A stretch of 64,000 nt of DNA from Sphaerulina vaccinii (lineage: Eukaryota; Ascomycota; Dothideomycetes; Mycosphaerellales; Mycosphaerellaceae): contig JAKUDP010000007.1 in assembly GCA_022570795.1 (NCBI GenBank), positions 930,001-994,000 of the forward strand, in the 5' to 3' direction. Each line of letters starts with the position of its first letter. Within the stretch, counting starts at the first letter, position 1. The position numbers and the translations under genes are program-made. Below, one piece after another: positions 51,524-62,520 of this stretch. The notes under the pieces are model-generated. The model made no database searches. It saw nothing but the letters and a program-made list of their open reading frames with translations, and was not told the origin of the DNA.

Positions 51524-53577
51524 ATGAAGCTTAAGCTTTCGATCACAGGACTCTTGGCAGGTACAACTACAGCTCTTCTACTTGCCAATGAGTCTACCAC
51601 TCGCCTTACTCTGTCCGACGGTCGACTTACAGCCTCAGTCATGAAAAATGGCGGCACAATGGACATCCTCACCCTCGATGGCCAGGACCTCCTCGGACCC
51701 AGAAATGGAAGTACAGGCATAGGACCTTACCTAGACTGCTACTGCATTCCATCAGGTGCCTACACACCTGGCTCAATAGCCCCTGTTTACACTCTTCTCA
51801 ACGGCACAGATACCAACGGCACATCATGGGGTGGTATTATCATGAGCGAAACATACCCGCCGACTGGCCAACTCTTCGAACAGTACTGGTTCCTTCGAGA
51901 TGGCGAGACTGGTTTGCATATGTTCTCTCGTCTGGCATATCACAACTCCACAACACCTTTTCTGAGAAATCTTCAGGAATTTCGAACGTTGTTTCGGCCG
52001 AATAGTCATCATATCTGGACTCATCTGTCCACGAACGAAGAACAGTATGCTCCATTGCCTTACTTCAATCCCGCCACAGGCTCGCTAGGCAATGCGACAG
52101 TAGTACAAGACGCGACATGGAACATCAACAACGCCTCAGATCCCTACGTGCAGCAAGAGAGCGACTACTTCACCAAGTACACCTTCTCTGATGTCTGGCG
52201 TGACCATAAAGCCCATGGACTCTATGCCGATGGCACAACTTCTCCCGACGGAAGTACATATGGTGCATGGTTTGTCATGAACACTGTCGATACTTACTTC
52301 GGAGGTCCTACACATTCTGACTTGACAGTCGATGGCATCGTGTACAACTACATCGTATCGAATCACCACGGAGCTCAGACGCCGAACATCACGAATGGGT
52401 TTGATAGGACCTTTGGACCTGGATACTATCATTTCAGTAAAGGTGGTTCGTTGGAGGAGTCGAGAGAGGACGCCGAGACGTTCGCGGATCCAGATTTGTG
52501 GACGGACTTCTACGATGGTATTGCCGAGTTCGTGACGGGATATGTTCCGAGTTCTGGAAGAGGGAGTTGGAGTGGGAGTATCAGTCTACCGCAGGGAGCC
52601 GAGAATCCTGTGGCGATACTGTCATTAAGTGGTGTTGACTACCAGGACAACGCAAATGATGTCGATGCTTATCAATACTGGGCTAATGTTAATGCTAATT
52701 CAGGAGAAGTGTCTCTCGATGGTGTCAAAGCAGGAACGTATCGCCTGACGATATACGCAAGCGGAGTATTCGGCCAGTACACGGAAGACGACATCATCGT
52801 GCAAGTTGGTGAAAGGACAACAACTACTGCGACCTGGACGCCAGACTCCTCTGGTCTGGAGCTCTGGAGAGTTGGAACGCCAGACAAGAGCAGTGGCGAG
52901 TATCGACATGGTTATACCAAGGATCCAACACACCCTCTTCATCCGGCCGAGCATAGGATCTACTTCGCCGCTTACGACTTTGTCGACGACTTTCCAGAGG
53001 GCGTGAGGTTCGAAGTGGGCAAAGATGATGTTGCTGTCGACTTCAACTATGTCCATTGGAGTGTCTTCGGCGGCTATGGCAACTCGGCTTGTCCTGAGTG
53101 GTATTATGGTGATGGCAATGTTAACAACTGGACTCTGCTGTTCGATGTGGAGCAGGCGAAACTGCAGAACAGAACGCGAGGCATCCTCACGGTCCAGCTA
53201 GCTGCTGCGAAGACTGCAGCAGGCAACACAGATGTGTATAATGCCACGCAGCCATACTCGAACATCCCATACACGGTAGCAGTCAATGGTCAGGACTTGG
53301 AACAGTGGATCATCCCGTGAGTATCAGTTCTCATTCGACGTCATCCTCTTGCTAACTCAATCGCTCCAGTTACTACCAGAGCAGTTCTTGTGCAGTCAGA
53401 TCAGCCGTGATCTGCTACAGTCTAGCGCACAAGTTCCTGTTCGACATCAGCCTGTTGAAGCAGGGCAGAAATGAGATAGTTTTGAGCTTACCTTTCAACG
53501 CGACAGACTATGAGTCTGCTGTGCTGGCGGAGTCGGTGTATGTGCAATATGATGCGCTCCGGCTTGAGGTAGCATAG
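51524..53577 (+). CDS. PL4 rhamnogalacturonan lyase, secreted
   Basis: Exons 51524-53316 and 53370-53577, intron 53 bp (gtgagt..ctccag, ctaac branch); 666 aa. Residues 1-20 (MKLKLSITGLLAGTTTALLL) are a signal peptide. The catalytic domain opens RLTLSDGRLTASVMKNGGTMDILTLDGQDLLG, then SIAPVYTLLNG, TYPPTGQLFEQYWFLRDGETGLHMFSRLAYHN, EFRTLFRPNS, a central fibronectin III-like part (VSLDGVKAGTYRLTIYASGVFGQYTEDDIIV) and a C-terminal CBM-like jelly roll with LPFNATDYESAVLAESVYVQYDALRLE after the splice, standard for fungal rhamnogalacturonate lyases. It cuts the L-rhamnose to galacturonate bond of RG-I by beta-elimination, leaving unsaturated ends that GH105 processes. Many N-x-S/T sites suggest glycosylation. 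Confidence 0.96.
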
Positions 53578-53640
53578 TTTTCCGTACGAAGCTGTTCTCC
53601 ATTCTGTGCCTCTTTTTGATTGCGATTTTGATCAGCACAT

Positions 53641-54306
53641 TTAGCGCTCAAATGAACCCCAATAGTCCCCATCTCTCAAAGCGTAGACATTGTTGTAACC
53701 ATAGCCCATGCCATTTCCCTCGCCAACAGTGTATGGGCACTTGGCATAGTTCACATAGCGGGCAATTCTGTCTCGCTCTGCCTCCGCTCGTCTCTCCTTT
53801 GCTTGTTGCGCAGAAATCTGCAGTCGTCTGGCGTGGGCTGCGTCGGACATTCTCGTCGAGTAATCTTGGTGGTATGGCTTAGCAGGAGGCCAATTAGGTC
53901 CCCAGATGGGATGTTCAGGTACCCAATATTCACGTCCCCAAACAGGGTTGACAGTCTGCTTTTCAGCAGCTTCCGATTTGCCTTCGTTCGCTACAGGCTC
54001 CTGCTGTCGTAGCGCCACCAAGGTATCGTTCAGTGACTTCTCGAGATCTGACTGCAGGCGAGCAGTTTCTTGCTCGATCAATGATTGCGCAGCTTTCGCC
54101 TCTACACCCGCGTTCTCCATCGCCTCGGTCAGATCATCTACGGGCTCCTGATTCGCACTAGGGCCACAGTCAGTCCACTGTTCCAGAGTATGAAATGACA
54201 TGTACGCTTACCGCTCAAACTCATCGGACAGCTCGCGCTCTCTCTGCTTTTGCTCAGGAGTGGTCACTCCGCGCGTGAAGTCTTGCTTACTTGGAGCATC
54301 CGCCAT
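53641..54306 (-). CDS. Conserved-looking coiled-coil protein of unknown function
   Basis: Exons 54212-54306 and 53641-54157, intron 54 bp (gtaagc..ccctag); 203 aa. Start MADAPSKQDFTRGVTTPEQKQRERELSDEFERANQEPVDDL across the splice. The middle is a helix (AKAAQSLIEQETARLQSDLEKSLNDTLVALRQQE), followed by a Pro/Trp-rich motif REYWVPEHPIWGPNWPPAKPYHQDYS and a basic helix. No TM or signal peptide. I know no named family. Notable: a (GT)24 microsatellite starts 41 bp before its ATG, so its leader or promoter carries a (CA)n tract. Confidence 0.75.
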
Positions 54307-54344
54307 GTTGTTGTGTGGGTGGGAAGATGTCTGGGTGGAGTCGG

Positions 54345-54398
<54 letters not shown>

Positions 54399-55073
54399 AA
54401 GAAATGGTTTGTTCTCGAAACTCGGGAAGTCAGGAGTGCGACTTGAGAGCAAACGCCAAGCTTGAAAGCCGTTGAGCTTCACTTCACCTCCGGGCTCATG
54501 CACGATGGGAACTAGGACTGGTAAAGAGGCGCCTCTCCATTTTTCGCTTCATACTGGAAACCGCATCATGTGCGCATTAGGTAGCCTGGCCACGCCGCGA
54601 TATCGAGAGAGGTGGTCGCCGATGCGAATCGCGCTCCTTTCTTTGACCTGATTCCTCCCAATGCACTGTGCGGAGCTGACGCATCATGGTCCACAACAAT
54701 TCGTGAGAGAGGCGCTGGTGAAATAATCGTCGGACGGTCGACTTCAAATCTAGGCTGTGCTAATCCATAGGTCAATGTTGCCCTCAATAGCAGCCTGTGA
54801 ACCGGGAACGGGAATTGCCAGACTCACATTGGAGGGCAATAATCTTGAAAGGATCTTAATGAAAGCAAGTCTTCGCTTTTCGTGTCTGTAGGAGTATGTC
54901 CGATCCAAGGTGCTTTCTCCAAGTATGCCACAAGCCAATAGATAAAGACCAAGCCATCTATTCTGCGGCCTTTTGAGCCCCAATGCCAGCACTAGTATCT
55001 CCAACTCCACTCACCACCATTCCTGACCCCAGCCATTCCCCGGGCTTTGCACAGTCGGTCCATCGTAGAGGAG
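54307..55073. other. Intergenic with a microsatellite
   Basis: 767 bp; holds the (GT)n tract at 54347-54395. Minus-strand frames at 54566-55010 have no support. Confidence 0.45.
54347..54395. repeat. (GT)24 dinucleotide microsatellite
   Basis: 49 bp of perfect GT repeat. On the minus strand it is a (CA)n tract in the leader/promoter of the 53641-54306 gene. Confidence 0.98.
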
Positions 55074-55692
55074 TCAATCGGATTTGGCAGGGGGATGCGA
55101 TTCGCCGAGCACGTCAGGGATAGGCTCCTCCTCACCGCCTACATGCAGGACAGGTTCCTCCTCCGCGCCCGACTCAGTACCGGCAGCCTCCTTGATGCCT
55201 TCCATCAGCTTATCGGCAGCGACCTCCTCGTCAGCCTCAGGCTTTATTTCAGACTTGACGGCGATCTCATCTTCTTGCTCGGTGGTCTCGACCTTCTTCT
55301 TCCCGATTGCGCGTTTCTTCTTCTCTGGAACGGTGGCCTCCTCGTTTTCGCCATTGTCTTCGAGCTCGGTGGCGGCGGCCTTGCGCTTCGTTGGAGTCGC
55401 CTTCTCAGCTGGTGGCAGAACGGCATCTCCGATCATCTTCTTTCTGGCTGCGCAGAGGACTGCATTCGCAGAGGCCTTGTTCTTGTAGCCGCCCAGCTCA
55501 GCCAATTTCTCGGTGTCGACCTAGGGAATGTCAGTATGGATGTGGCCTGAGCAAGTAGGAAAGCATGAGGTGACTTACTTGTGGCATAGTCTTGAAACAC
55601 TGCCATGCGAGGGAGAGGACCTTGACTTCGCCATCAGTGAGCTTTGGACCGCTCCATTCGGCGGCGGTGGTGGCGGGTTCCTTGGGAGGCAT
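55074..55692 (-). CDS. Lys/Glu-rich, probably nuclear protein of unknown function
   Basis: Exons 55579-55692 and 55074-55520, intron 58 bp (gtaagt..ccctag); 186 aa. The spliced N-terminus MPPKEPATTAAEWSGPKLTDGEVKVLSLAWQCFKTMPQVDTEKLAELGGYKNKASANAVLCAARKKM reads as a short helical fold (SANA/H1-like, with the W...F..LA pattern found in Pezizomycotina 'histone H1-like' proteins). The rest is disordered and basic-acidic with NLS-like KRK and KKKRAIGKKK stretches. Typical of small chromatin or nucleolar proteins, but no function can be named. Confidence 0.78.
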
Positions 55693-56393
55693 AGTGCTGT
55701 CTCTGCTTTGGTGTTTGTTATTGATTGTTGGGTAGAGCGGATGCCAGGTAGCGGAGCTGGCGAGATGTTCCAGAGTGTGTGGCGTGGTAAAGTATCGTCA
55801 CTGGAGATATGTTTCTAGTTTGGAAGGAACTCGTCAGTAAACTTGTGAAGTTAAGTAGGTACTTTCGGGTTGTGAAGTTGAGGCAGCGACTCTTTCACCA
55901 CATGCCAATGTGAGCTATTAAGCACCAAACCTCACCTACGCCTTTACCCGTTAGTGCCCAGAACCTATAAGTGAGATTTACAGGTGTGCCATTCACCAGG
56001 TTTGTGAAGATCATGCCTGCGCTACTGTAGGAGGATCGATAGTGAAGTGAAGCCTACGATCTGTGGCACTTGTCAATACAGTGCGTCTGAGTACTCACAA
56101 TTACAAGTCCGTGGTCACAGTGTAGGATCTGCTCTCGTTCATGCAATTGTTCATATTCGTGCTTCCCAGCTTTTCGAGTCCCTATGGTACATCGCCTCGG
56201 ATCGTGTCGCTGAAGTCAAGAAGTCGACCGTGCCTATCTTGCGCCTGGACTCCTTTCCGTTTGTGATGGAGATCTAACATGCGCGCGCATCGTCGCAGGT
56301 CTCGCGAAAAACCATCACGTCCGAGTTCCGCATGGTCTGCGCAGCTTCGTGCTAGCGCTGCCAAAGTCTTCCGTAGCCTCGTAGCAGTCCAGC
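55693..56393. other. Intergenic
   Basis: 701 bp between two minus-strand genes. Short frames only. Confidence 0.45.
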
Positions 56394-56933
56394 CTAGAAT
56401 CCCCTCCCTCTTCCACGTCCCCTGCCACCGCCTCGATCGCCTCTGAATCCACCCCTACCTCTTCCACCTCTCATTCCACCCCTCGGCGCTTCCTTTCCAG
56501 CTTGCTCCTTCCTCGCCTTGTTCTTTGGCTTAGGCGTATCATCAATCAATAATGTGTCCAGTGGCAGCGAGTCCGGCAGAATGTAGTATCTGATCTCTGA
56601 ACCGCGAATCGAAACGTGGTCGAGGCTGATTTGCGAGCCGCCTTTGGGAGTCATCTTGGCGTTGCGGAGGTTGGTGTTCATTTGTGGGGAGACACTGGCG
56701 ATTGTGCCCTGGATGATTGTGCCTGGAAGGAGTTAGTAGCGCTCATGAGTTGTGGTCTTCTGTCGTGACTGCTTACCGGTCTTGAGCTCGATGGTCACCG
56801 TCTCGTTCGTGCACTTCATGAGAAACCTACCATTGCCTGTTAGTCAGGCTCGCAAAGAGGTTGCCTTTGAGGATGTTCGTTCAGCGCAGGACTGCGATGC
56901 GAGCAAGAGAATTTCTTACCTGACGAGCTTCAT
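56394..56933 (-). CDS. smd1: Small nuclear ribonucleoprotein Sm D1
   Basis: Three exons: 56920-56933 (14 nt), 56777-56826 (50 nt), 56394-56722; introns 93 and 54 bp; 130 aa. The spliced start MKLVRFLMKCTNETVTIELKTGTIIQGTIASVSPQMNTNLRNAKMT is the invariant SmD1 N-terminus (Sm1 motif). The Sm2 motif is SIRGSEIRYYILPDSLPLDTLL, and the C-terminus is the RG-rich dimethylarginine tail GGRGRGGFRGDRGGGRGRGRGRGF. SmD1 is a core of the spliceosomal U snRNPs. The 14-nt and 50-nt first exons are unusually short and easy to miss. Confidence 0.97.
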
Positions 56934-57263
56934 GTTGGCGGTTGCGCAATTTCAGCGCTATATCGATGGGTTCGTCGGGTGTTGTGGGAAGATGCTGTCT
57001 CCGGGTTTGCGATGTGGATATGAGTTGTCGCGAGTTGTGTCTGCGCTGGAGCAGACTTTCGAGAAGTTCGCGATTCAAGCACGGTCCAGCCCGAACCGAA
57101 AACGGTGGGACGACTGTCAAGATTGTCAAGATCGCCAGTGAGGGCATAGGCAAGGGCACGATATAGCAGAGAACAGATGCAGGTGAAGTGGTCTGGGAGT
57201 GCAGCTTGGGTATCATAATCGAATCACATTCGTCACATCATCCATCTCGCCTGAAGAAAATCA
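56934..57263. other. Intergenic
   Basis: 330 bp upstream of SmD1 and downstream of pkr1. Nothing recognised. Confidence 0.45.
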
Positions 57264-57866
57264 CTATCTCCCCACCTCGCTGACCTTTTCCCATTCAGAG
57301 TCCGTACTGAACTCACTGCTCGAGAGATCTCCCTTCTTCAGCTGTTGCGCTTGCCTCTGCCTCGTCTCTCGTGATCCATCAGTCTGCACTCCACTAGCCT
57401 CAGCTGCACTACCAACAACAGGATCCTGCACAGCCATCTTCGCGATCTTCCCCCTCTTCTCCTTCTCCAACCCACCAACACCTTGATCTAGACCTCCTTC
57501 GCTGATCATGCTATCGCCCATGCCCTTCCCTGTCCCCGTCTCGACTTCTGTGTCCTCGCCCTCATCATCCGCATCTCCTCCCTCTCCTCGTCCTCCGTCC
57601 TTCTCTGCGGCCTTCCTCTTCCTCAATCTCTCTGCCTCTTCTTCTGCTCTCTGCGCTGCCTGTAACTCGACTGCAAACCAGTTTATGCTATACCAAAGCC
57701 CTCCACATAGTACAGATAAAATGGCAAAGTGTATGCTGTAGGTTGCGTACAATAGAGCGAGGAGTAGAACTTGTAAGGATGCGAACGTGACGTTTGTTGC
57801 AATGAGGAGAGTTGGTGTAGTGCCGGGCGTGAAGACTGATTCCCAGAGATTTGCTATGAAGGACAT
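57264..57866 (-). CDS. pkr1: Pkr1-like V-ATPase assembly factor
   Basis: 200 aa, single exon. MSFIANLWESVFTPGTTPTLLIATNVTFASLQVLLLALLYATYSIHFAILSVLCGGLWYSINWFAVEL matches yeast Pkr1 (ER membrane, two hydrophobic hairpin segments with the W..+FTPG start). In yeast it assists V-ATPase Vo assembly and confers K. lactis killer toxin resistance when lost or raised. The C-terminal 110 residues are charged and disordered (AEEEAERLRKRK, EGEDTEVETG) and longer than in yeast. Confidence 0.93.
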   Translation of the reverse strand: MSFIANLWESVFTPGTTPTLLIATNVTFASLQVLLLALLYATYSIHFAILSVLCGGLWYSINWFAVELQAAQRAEEEAERLRKRKAAEKDGGRGEGGDADDEGEDTEVETGTGKGMGDSMISEGGLDQGVGGLEKEKRGKIAKMAVQDPVVGSAAEASGVQTDGSRETRQRQAQQLKKGDLSSSEFSTDSEWEKVSEVGR

Positions 57867-58981
57867 ATTGGCTGGAGTAGCTGAAGGTCGCGTCGATGTG
57901 TTCTCGCTAATGGGTTACGGTACGCTCGTTGAGTAGGCTATAAAGTGGCTCGGACAGCCTCTCTAGATCTTGCAGTAGCACTCGTTGCTTGTGTGTATGT
58001 AGAGCTAAGAGTCGTGTGTTCACTCTTCGCCAGTATCTCGCAGCCTTATCGCCGATATCGTTGCCTTGATGCGCTGGCTGGCTGAAAGGCTGCAAATTTC
58101 CAGATCTTGTGTGCTTATTCACCTTCAGTCGTATGTGTCTTCTTCGTCCTTCGCAAGCAGCTGTTATGTGAAGGGGAAGCAGAGTCAGAGAAGCGTGACT
58201 TACTGCCCGTGAGGCCGACGTCACGCTGCAGCGGCGTTGGTTTCTGTCACGCGACGGCATGGTGGCATGGGTTGGTAAGACATGACTTCAGTAGTCTGGA
58301 CCGTGAACCATGTTCATCACACTCCATATGGACTGCGAGGTTGAAGTATTCGAGAGACATGGAGAGGATACCACATGAGGCTGTCCGTGAGGAAGGGACA
58401 ACTGACTTGATCAAAGAGGTGAAGTTGAAAAGCCAACACGGCCAAGTTATCACATCGCGCAATCACAGAGATGAGTTCTCGAATGTCTGATTGATGAAGC
58501 ACAGAACTGCTACCGATGTTCTTAGGAGTCGAGATTTGCCATCTGCTGATAGTCTTTTATCGAGAAGATGCCCAAACATTCGCAGCAGTTGAAGCCCACG
58601 GTTCCAAATACCATCCATTTTCGGTATATCGTTAATTCGAACTTTTCGATGCAAAGACCTCAAAACACGACGATCTAAGATCAAACTTCTAAGGCATTAC
58701 TCAATGGTTGTGGTGTTTCGACTGAACGTCCACTTGGCGTGTTAGACCGGCAACCTGGATGTCGTCTGCGGGGCCCCACGCATATGGCTAACCCTAAGGA
58801 ACACAGGGGAGGTGATGCGATTCTCGCAGCGCACTTCACGATGGACGTGTAGTGGGAATACACTGGATACTTCGCAACTTAGCATATGCGAGCCAAGGAA
58901 CCTCATGGACATACTTTATACGGTACCACCATGTTCCGCGATCAGAGAACAACACCTGTCCCGAAGAGCCATACTTCCAAG
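57867..58981. other. 1.1-kb intergenic region
   Basis: Upstream of both pkr1 (minus) and the 58982 gene (plus). Short frames without support; no repeat noticed. Confidence 0.45.
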
Positions 58982-59730
58982 ATGTACTTCTTCATGCCAT
59001 CTCAGCACTCCAACGATGATGCAGCACGCCACTCTCCTCTTCTTCTTCTCGTACCCACGCTCGGCACGGCCGAGACGAGGTGAGTACTATGACATCTGTC
59101 TGCGTGCCGTAGGCAGTGACTGGCACTTCATGTTACAGCCAAGTCCGTTCAGCAACATGGACTTTCATATTCAATCGAGACACCGGCTCCTGCGGCGATG
59201 AAGGCCCGGGCTTGACCATGCAGTTGTTCGCCAACATCACACATCCTGGCTGCTATAACTTCGCGGAGCTGTTCACAGCAACACCTAGCTGTAACCCAAA
59301 CAGTCCAGGCTGCTATTACGACTTCCTCCTACCAAAGCCAGATCCGAGCACTTACGATCCTACGGCAAATTACTCCAAGGTATTCTTCAACCAGGGCACT
59401 GGTTCGCAGGAACTGGCGCTTAGAATGTATGAAAATGGTGATTGCATCCAGCCAAATATCCGGGGCATCGACAGTCTTTCTGGCCCTCGTTCCTATAAGC
59501 CTTGGTTCCAATGGACTGGCTGCGAAATGCCTCTGAACTCAGGTTGCACAGAGTTGCCATTCAGTGTAGGCAGTATTGAGGTTGGTAAGGCGGGTGACTT
59601 GGGATGGTACGGACGTGCTAGTTGTCAGATTGGTGCAACACGTGGTACAGCCACGAGAGGCAGACCGATGCAAGCAGGAGCAGCCGTGTTGGCTGTTGTT
59701 CTTGCATTGATCTTGCTTCGGTGGCATTGA
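58982..59730 (+). CDS. Secreted protein with hydrophobic C-terminus (GPI-anchor-like)
   Basis: Exons 58982-59079 and 59139-59730, intron 59 bp (gtgagt..ttacag); 229 aa. The join puts HSPLLLLVPTLGTAETSQVRS in frame; the hydrophobic LLLLVPTLGTA acts as signal peptide or signal anchor (start at 58982 or 58994). The lumenal part has about ten cysteines: TGSCGDEGPGL, NITHPGCYNFAELF, SCNPNSPGCYYDF, GDCIQPN, TGCEMPLNSGCTELPF, ASCQIG. It ends with a spacer and a hydrophobic tail, MQAGAAVLAVVLALILL, as in GPI-anchored proteins. I do not recognise a family. Cell-wall or surface location is an inference. Confidence 0.7.
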
Positions 59731-62520
59731 TGCTGCTTAGGCTGAGCGTAGCTCAGATTTCCGCGAAGAGCAGCGAGATTGTCCAATATATGTCCATATT
59801 TACACTGGTCTCGAGACGCGAGCTTGGGTGACACAGCGAGGTCTCTCGCGTAGATCCTCCAGATCGATGTTTGAGATAGCGAGAGGACGTCTTGTACGAC
59901 CGGCGTAGTCAATGCTTGGGTGCTGACGATTGATGCACTTCAAGTTGTGCTACACGAATCCTGGCCATGGAGGATCGAGGCAACTGTACAGGGCCCAGGC
60001 TCAGCTATTCTCAATAGCATAATGGGCTCCGGTAAGTATGTGCAATAAGTGTTGCCGTGCAGCTTCCGGGAGCAATATCGCTCCCAGACGTCTCTTCGAC
60101 TTCGTAGTGCTTCGTGGTTCGGGACGAGTATGTTCCAAGGCCTCACATCTTCGGTTGCCTCGTGGCTCGCTCTTGCTTTCGACTCGGGTTCGGTAGACTT
60201 GTGGGCAAGAACCAGTGCCGTTCGATCGGGATGCCGTGCCGATGGAAGTAGTTTTGACCACCTTGCAATCTTTCTGATAGTGCTGCGTGTCAATCTCAAT
60301 CGTCGAAACAACAACCTCTTCACTATGTACAATGCAGTCAGCCACACTGCCTGGACCTACGCGATCTTCTATACGACCACATCATGCGAACGACAATGGC
60401 GCATATGCATAGCCCGGCATCTCATCTATGTGCGGCGCGATCGCGCTACCTGTCCAGCGGTCCGGTACCTGTGATGGCAGTGGGCCTTCTTCTACATGTA
60501 CGATCTCAGCACGAGTCCAGAACGACACCCTCGACATCTCCTATCATGCTCGATCACGCTTGACAGTAGGTCTGCGCCTGCCGCAGCACAACTTCGTCAT
60601 ACCGGATTGGTATACTGCTGGGCTGGCAGATCTGGAACAGACGCCGCTGACATGCGAAAGCCAGTGGTGGCTGCCATTTGCTTCTCGGAATGTGCCTTCG
60701 GTCGTGATGCCGAGGACGCCTCGCGCGCCTCACACAGGCTCAACCGCTCCGCTGCCTTGTGCGACACAACCGCTCCACCTCTTCAGCCAGTTGACGGCCC
60801 ACTGGTATATCACCAACAGCAGATTTCACCAGCAGCATGCTTCTTGCCTCAGCATTGTGCACGTTTTGCTCGACGGTTATAGACCAACAGCATCTCTTCC
60901 TGGATAGTCCGACGATCGTATGCAGGGCGAGCGCACTGCACGCTTGTGTGCCAAACGAGCGAGCACGAAAAGCGGACTCAACGGTGTCCATCAACATGAA
61001 AAGAGTGACATCGCCAGATGCATTCCCCAAACGACCTCCCTGTCACAGTTTCTGCACTGACACGAGTTGAAATTTAAGCTCAGTGGCTCGATCTCACAAA
61101 CAAGATACGCGAGAAGTCTGTTTTCGAAATCTTGTCTATCATTGCTCGACGAGGCAGCGCTAGACGACACTACGCCGCATCTTGTCTAGCACGAATGCAG
61201 GACGATCGAAGATGAGCTCGAAATCTCGAGCCCCTCCGCTGCGCTTCTGAACTTCTCCTGACGTACCGACGACTAGCCAAGCGGATAGCTCAGGTCCGCC
61301 ATTCGTGTCCAGCGGTACGCCTTTGAAATAACAGTCTAGCTGGCTTCGATTGGAAATCAGTGATGGAAGTACGGAGTGCTCTCCATGCAAAATTGGAGGA
61401 AGCGTGGGCCAAAAGCCACTGAGACATGCCCGGAAGCAAGCCCGTATGCCTGTCAATCTTGACTTATCGAATGTGGTGCATACGCTGGCCCATCCTGAGC
61501 TGCGTCTCATATTGGTACTGCGAGGAGTGTGCTGCATGATGCAGAATGCAATTACTGTATTGTTGTCCCTCGCTGTAACACAATCTTCGGAGCTGAAGCC
61601 GCCTGGGCCTGGATGCAGAAAGCGAGGCGAGCTCTTCTCACTAGCAGTCGGCAGTGAGAAGGCCCACTCGCAACCTGTTGGAGAAACTGCTGAAGATGCT
61701 CCGCATGCACAGGAATGTTCACCAAACGTCAGAGGCCGCTGTGACGAATACCTTTAGTGCGCACCTAAGGAGGCAGGCGATCGAAGACCATAGATCTGAA
61801 GAACATTCCCGTGCTCTAGCGGCATCCGGTAGCGTGCCAGCGGAGACAGATCTCGAGTCAATCTCGTTCCACCAAGCGCGAACAACCAATCGACGATTCG
61901 TAGGACCGCAGCTTTGCTTCGCCTGCATCGCCTCGGACGCTAATCTGTGTGGAAGGTCGGCGAAGTTGTGCGTGCGGGCAGACAGGCCTGTGAATTAACC
62001 TTGCAGCTACTATGCGGCCGGGTTTTAGCAGTTGCAAGGGTAGCAAAGCTCTCCAATCGCTCCCCTTAGGCTCGTAACAAGACGACAGTCGGAAGCGCAA
62101 CGGGTGGTAGGTTATCTCCTCCCACACGCGCCTCGCACACGTTTCTTCTCAACCGCCACTCCTCACCACTTCACTTCTTCCTGCAACAACACCTCCACCG
62201 ACTTTGTTATCAGACAAACGGCAGGTACAGAGTCGACAAGAATCAGAAGCGATAATACCACTCGATCCGCACTCGCCACCGCCAATCGCCCCGCATCTTG
62301 ATCTACGAGCTGCACTTGATCCCTGGAGTCGGGCCAACACAAACATCCACCTCAGACCACTGGTAGGTCAACTCTTCCATCTTCCTCCGCTCTTTGACAG
62401 CCTCAATTTTTTCATCTTCTGCGTTCACGCGTCGAATTCTGACATTGTATGCTAATACTGTTCTGTCTCACAGTATTCTTGGAGCAACAAGGTCAGGCTT
62501 CGGCTGTCATCTGAACAATC
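59731..62520. other. 2.8-kb region without a supported gene
   Basis: The longest gap. Frames at 60428-60907 and 61350-61757 (plus) and 61160-61537 (minus) are of moderate length but lack domains and consistent partners. The right end holds the leader of the 62521 gene with its intron at 62363-62473. Confidence 0.45.
62363..62473 (+). other. Probable 5'-UTR intron of the 62521 gene
   Basis: 111 bp from gtaggt to ctcacag, ending 47 nt before the start codon, in an A/C-rich leader. Confidence 0.55.

Noticed and set aside
55074..55558. Long plus-strand frames antisense to the Lys/Glu-rich gene
   Set aside because: Shadows of a biased composition; the minus-strand model has a clean intron and a natural N-terminus.
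60428..60907. 159-codon plus-strand frame
   Set aside because: Codon use is fair but there is no domain, signal peptide or splice partner, and an overlapping frame at 60496-60882 is almost as long.
61160..61757. Opposed frames at 61160-61537 (minus) and 61350-61757 (plus)
   Set aside because: They exclude each other and neither has a recognisable motif.
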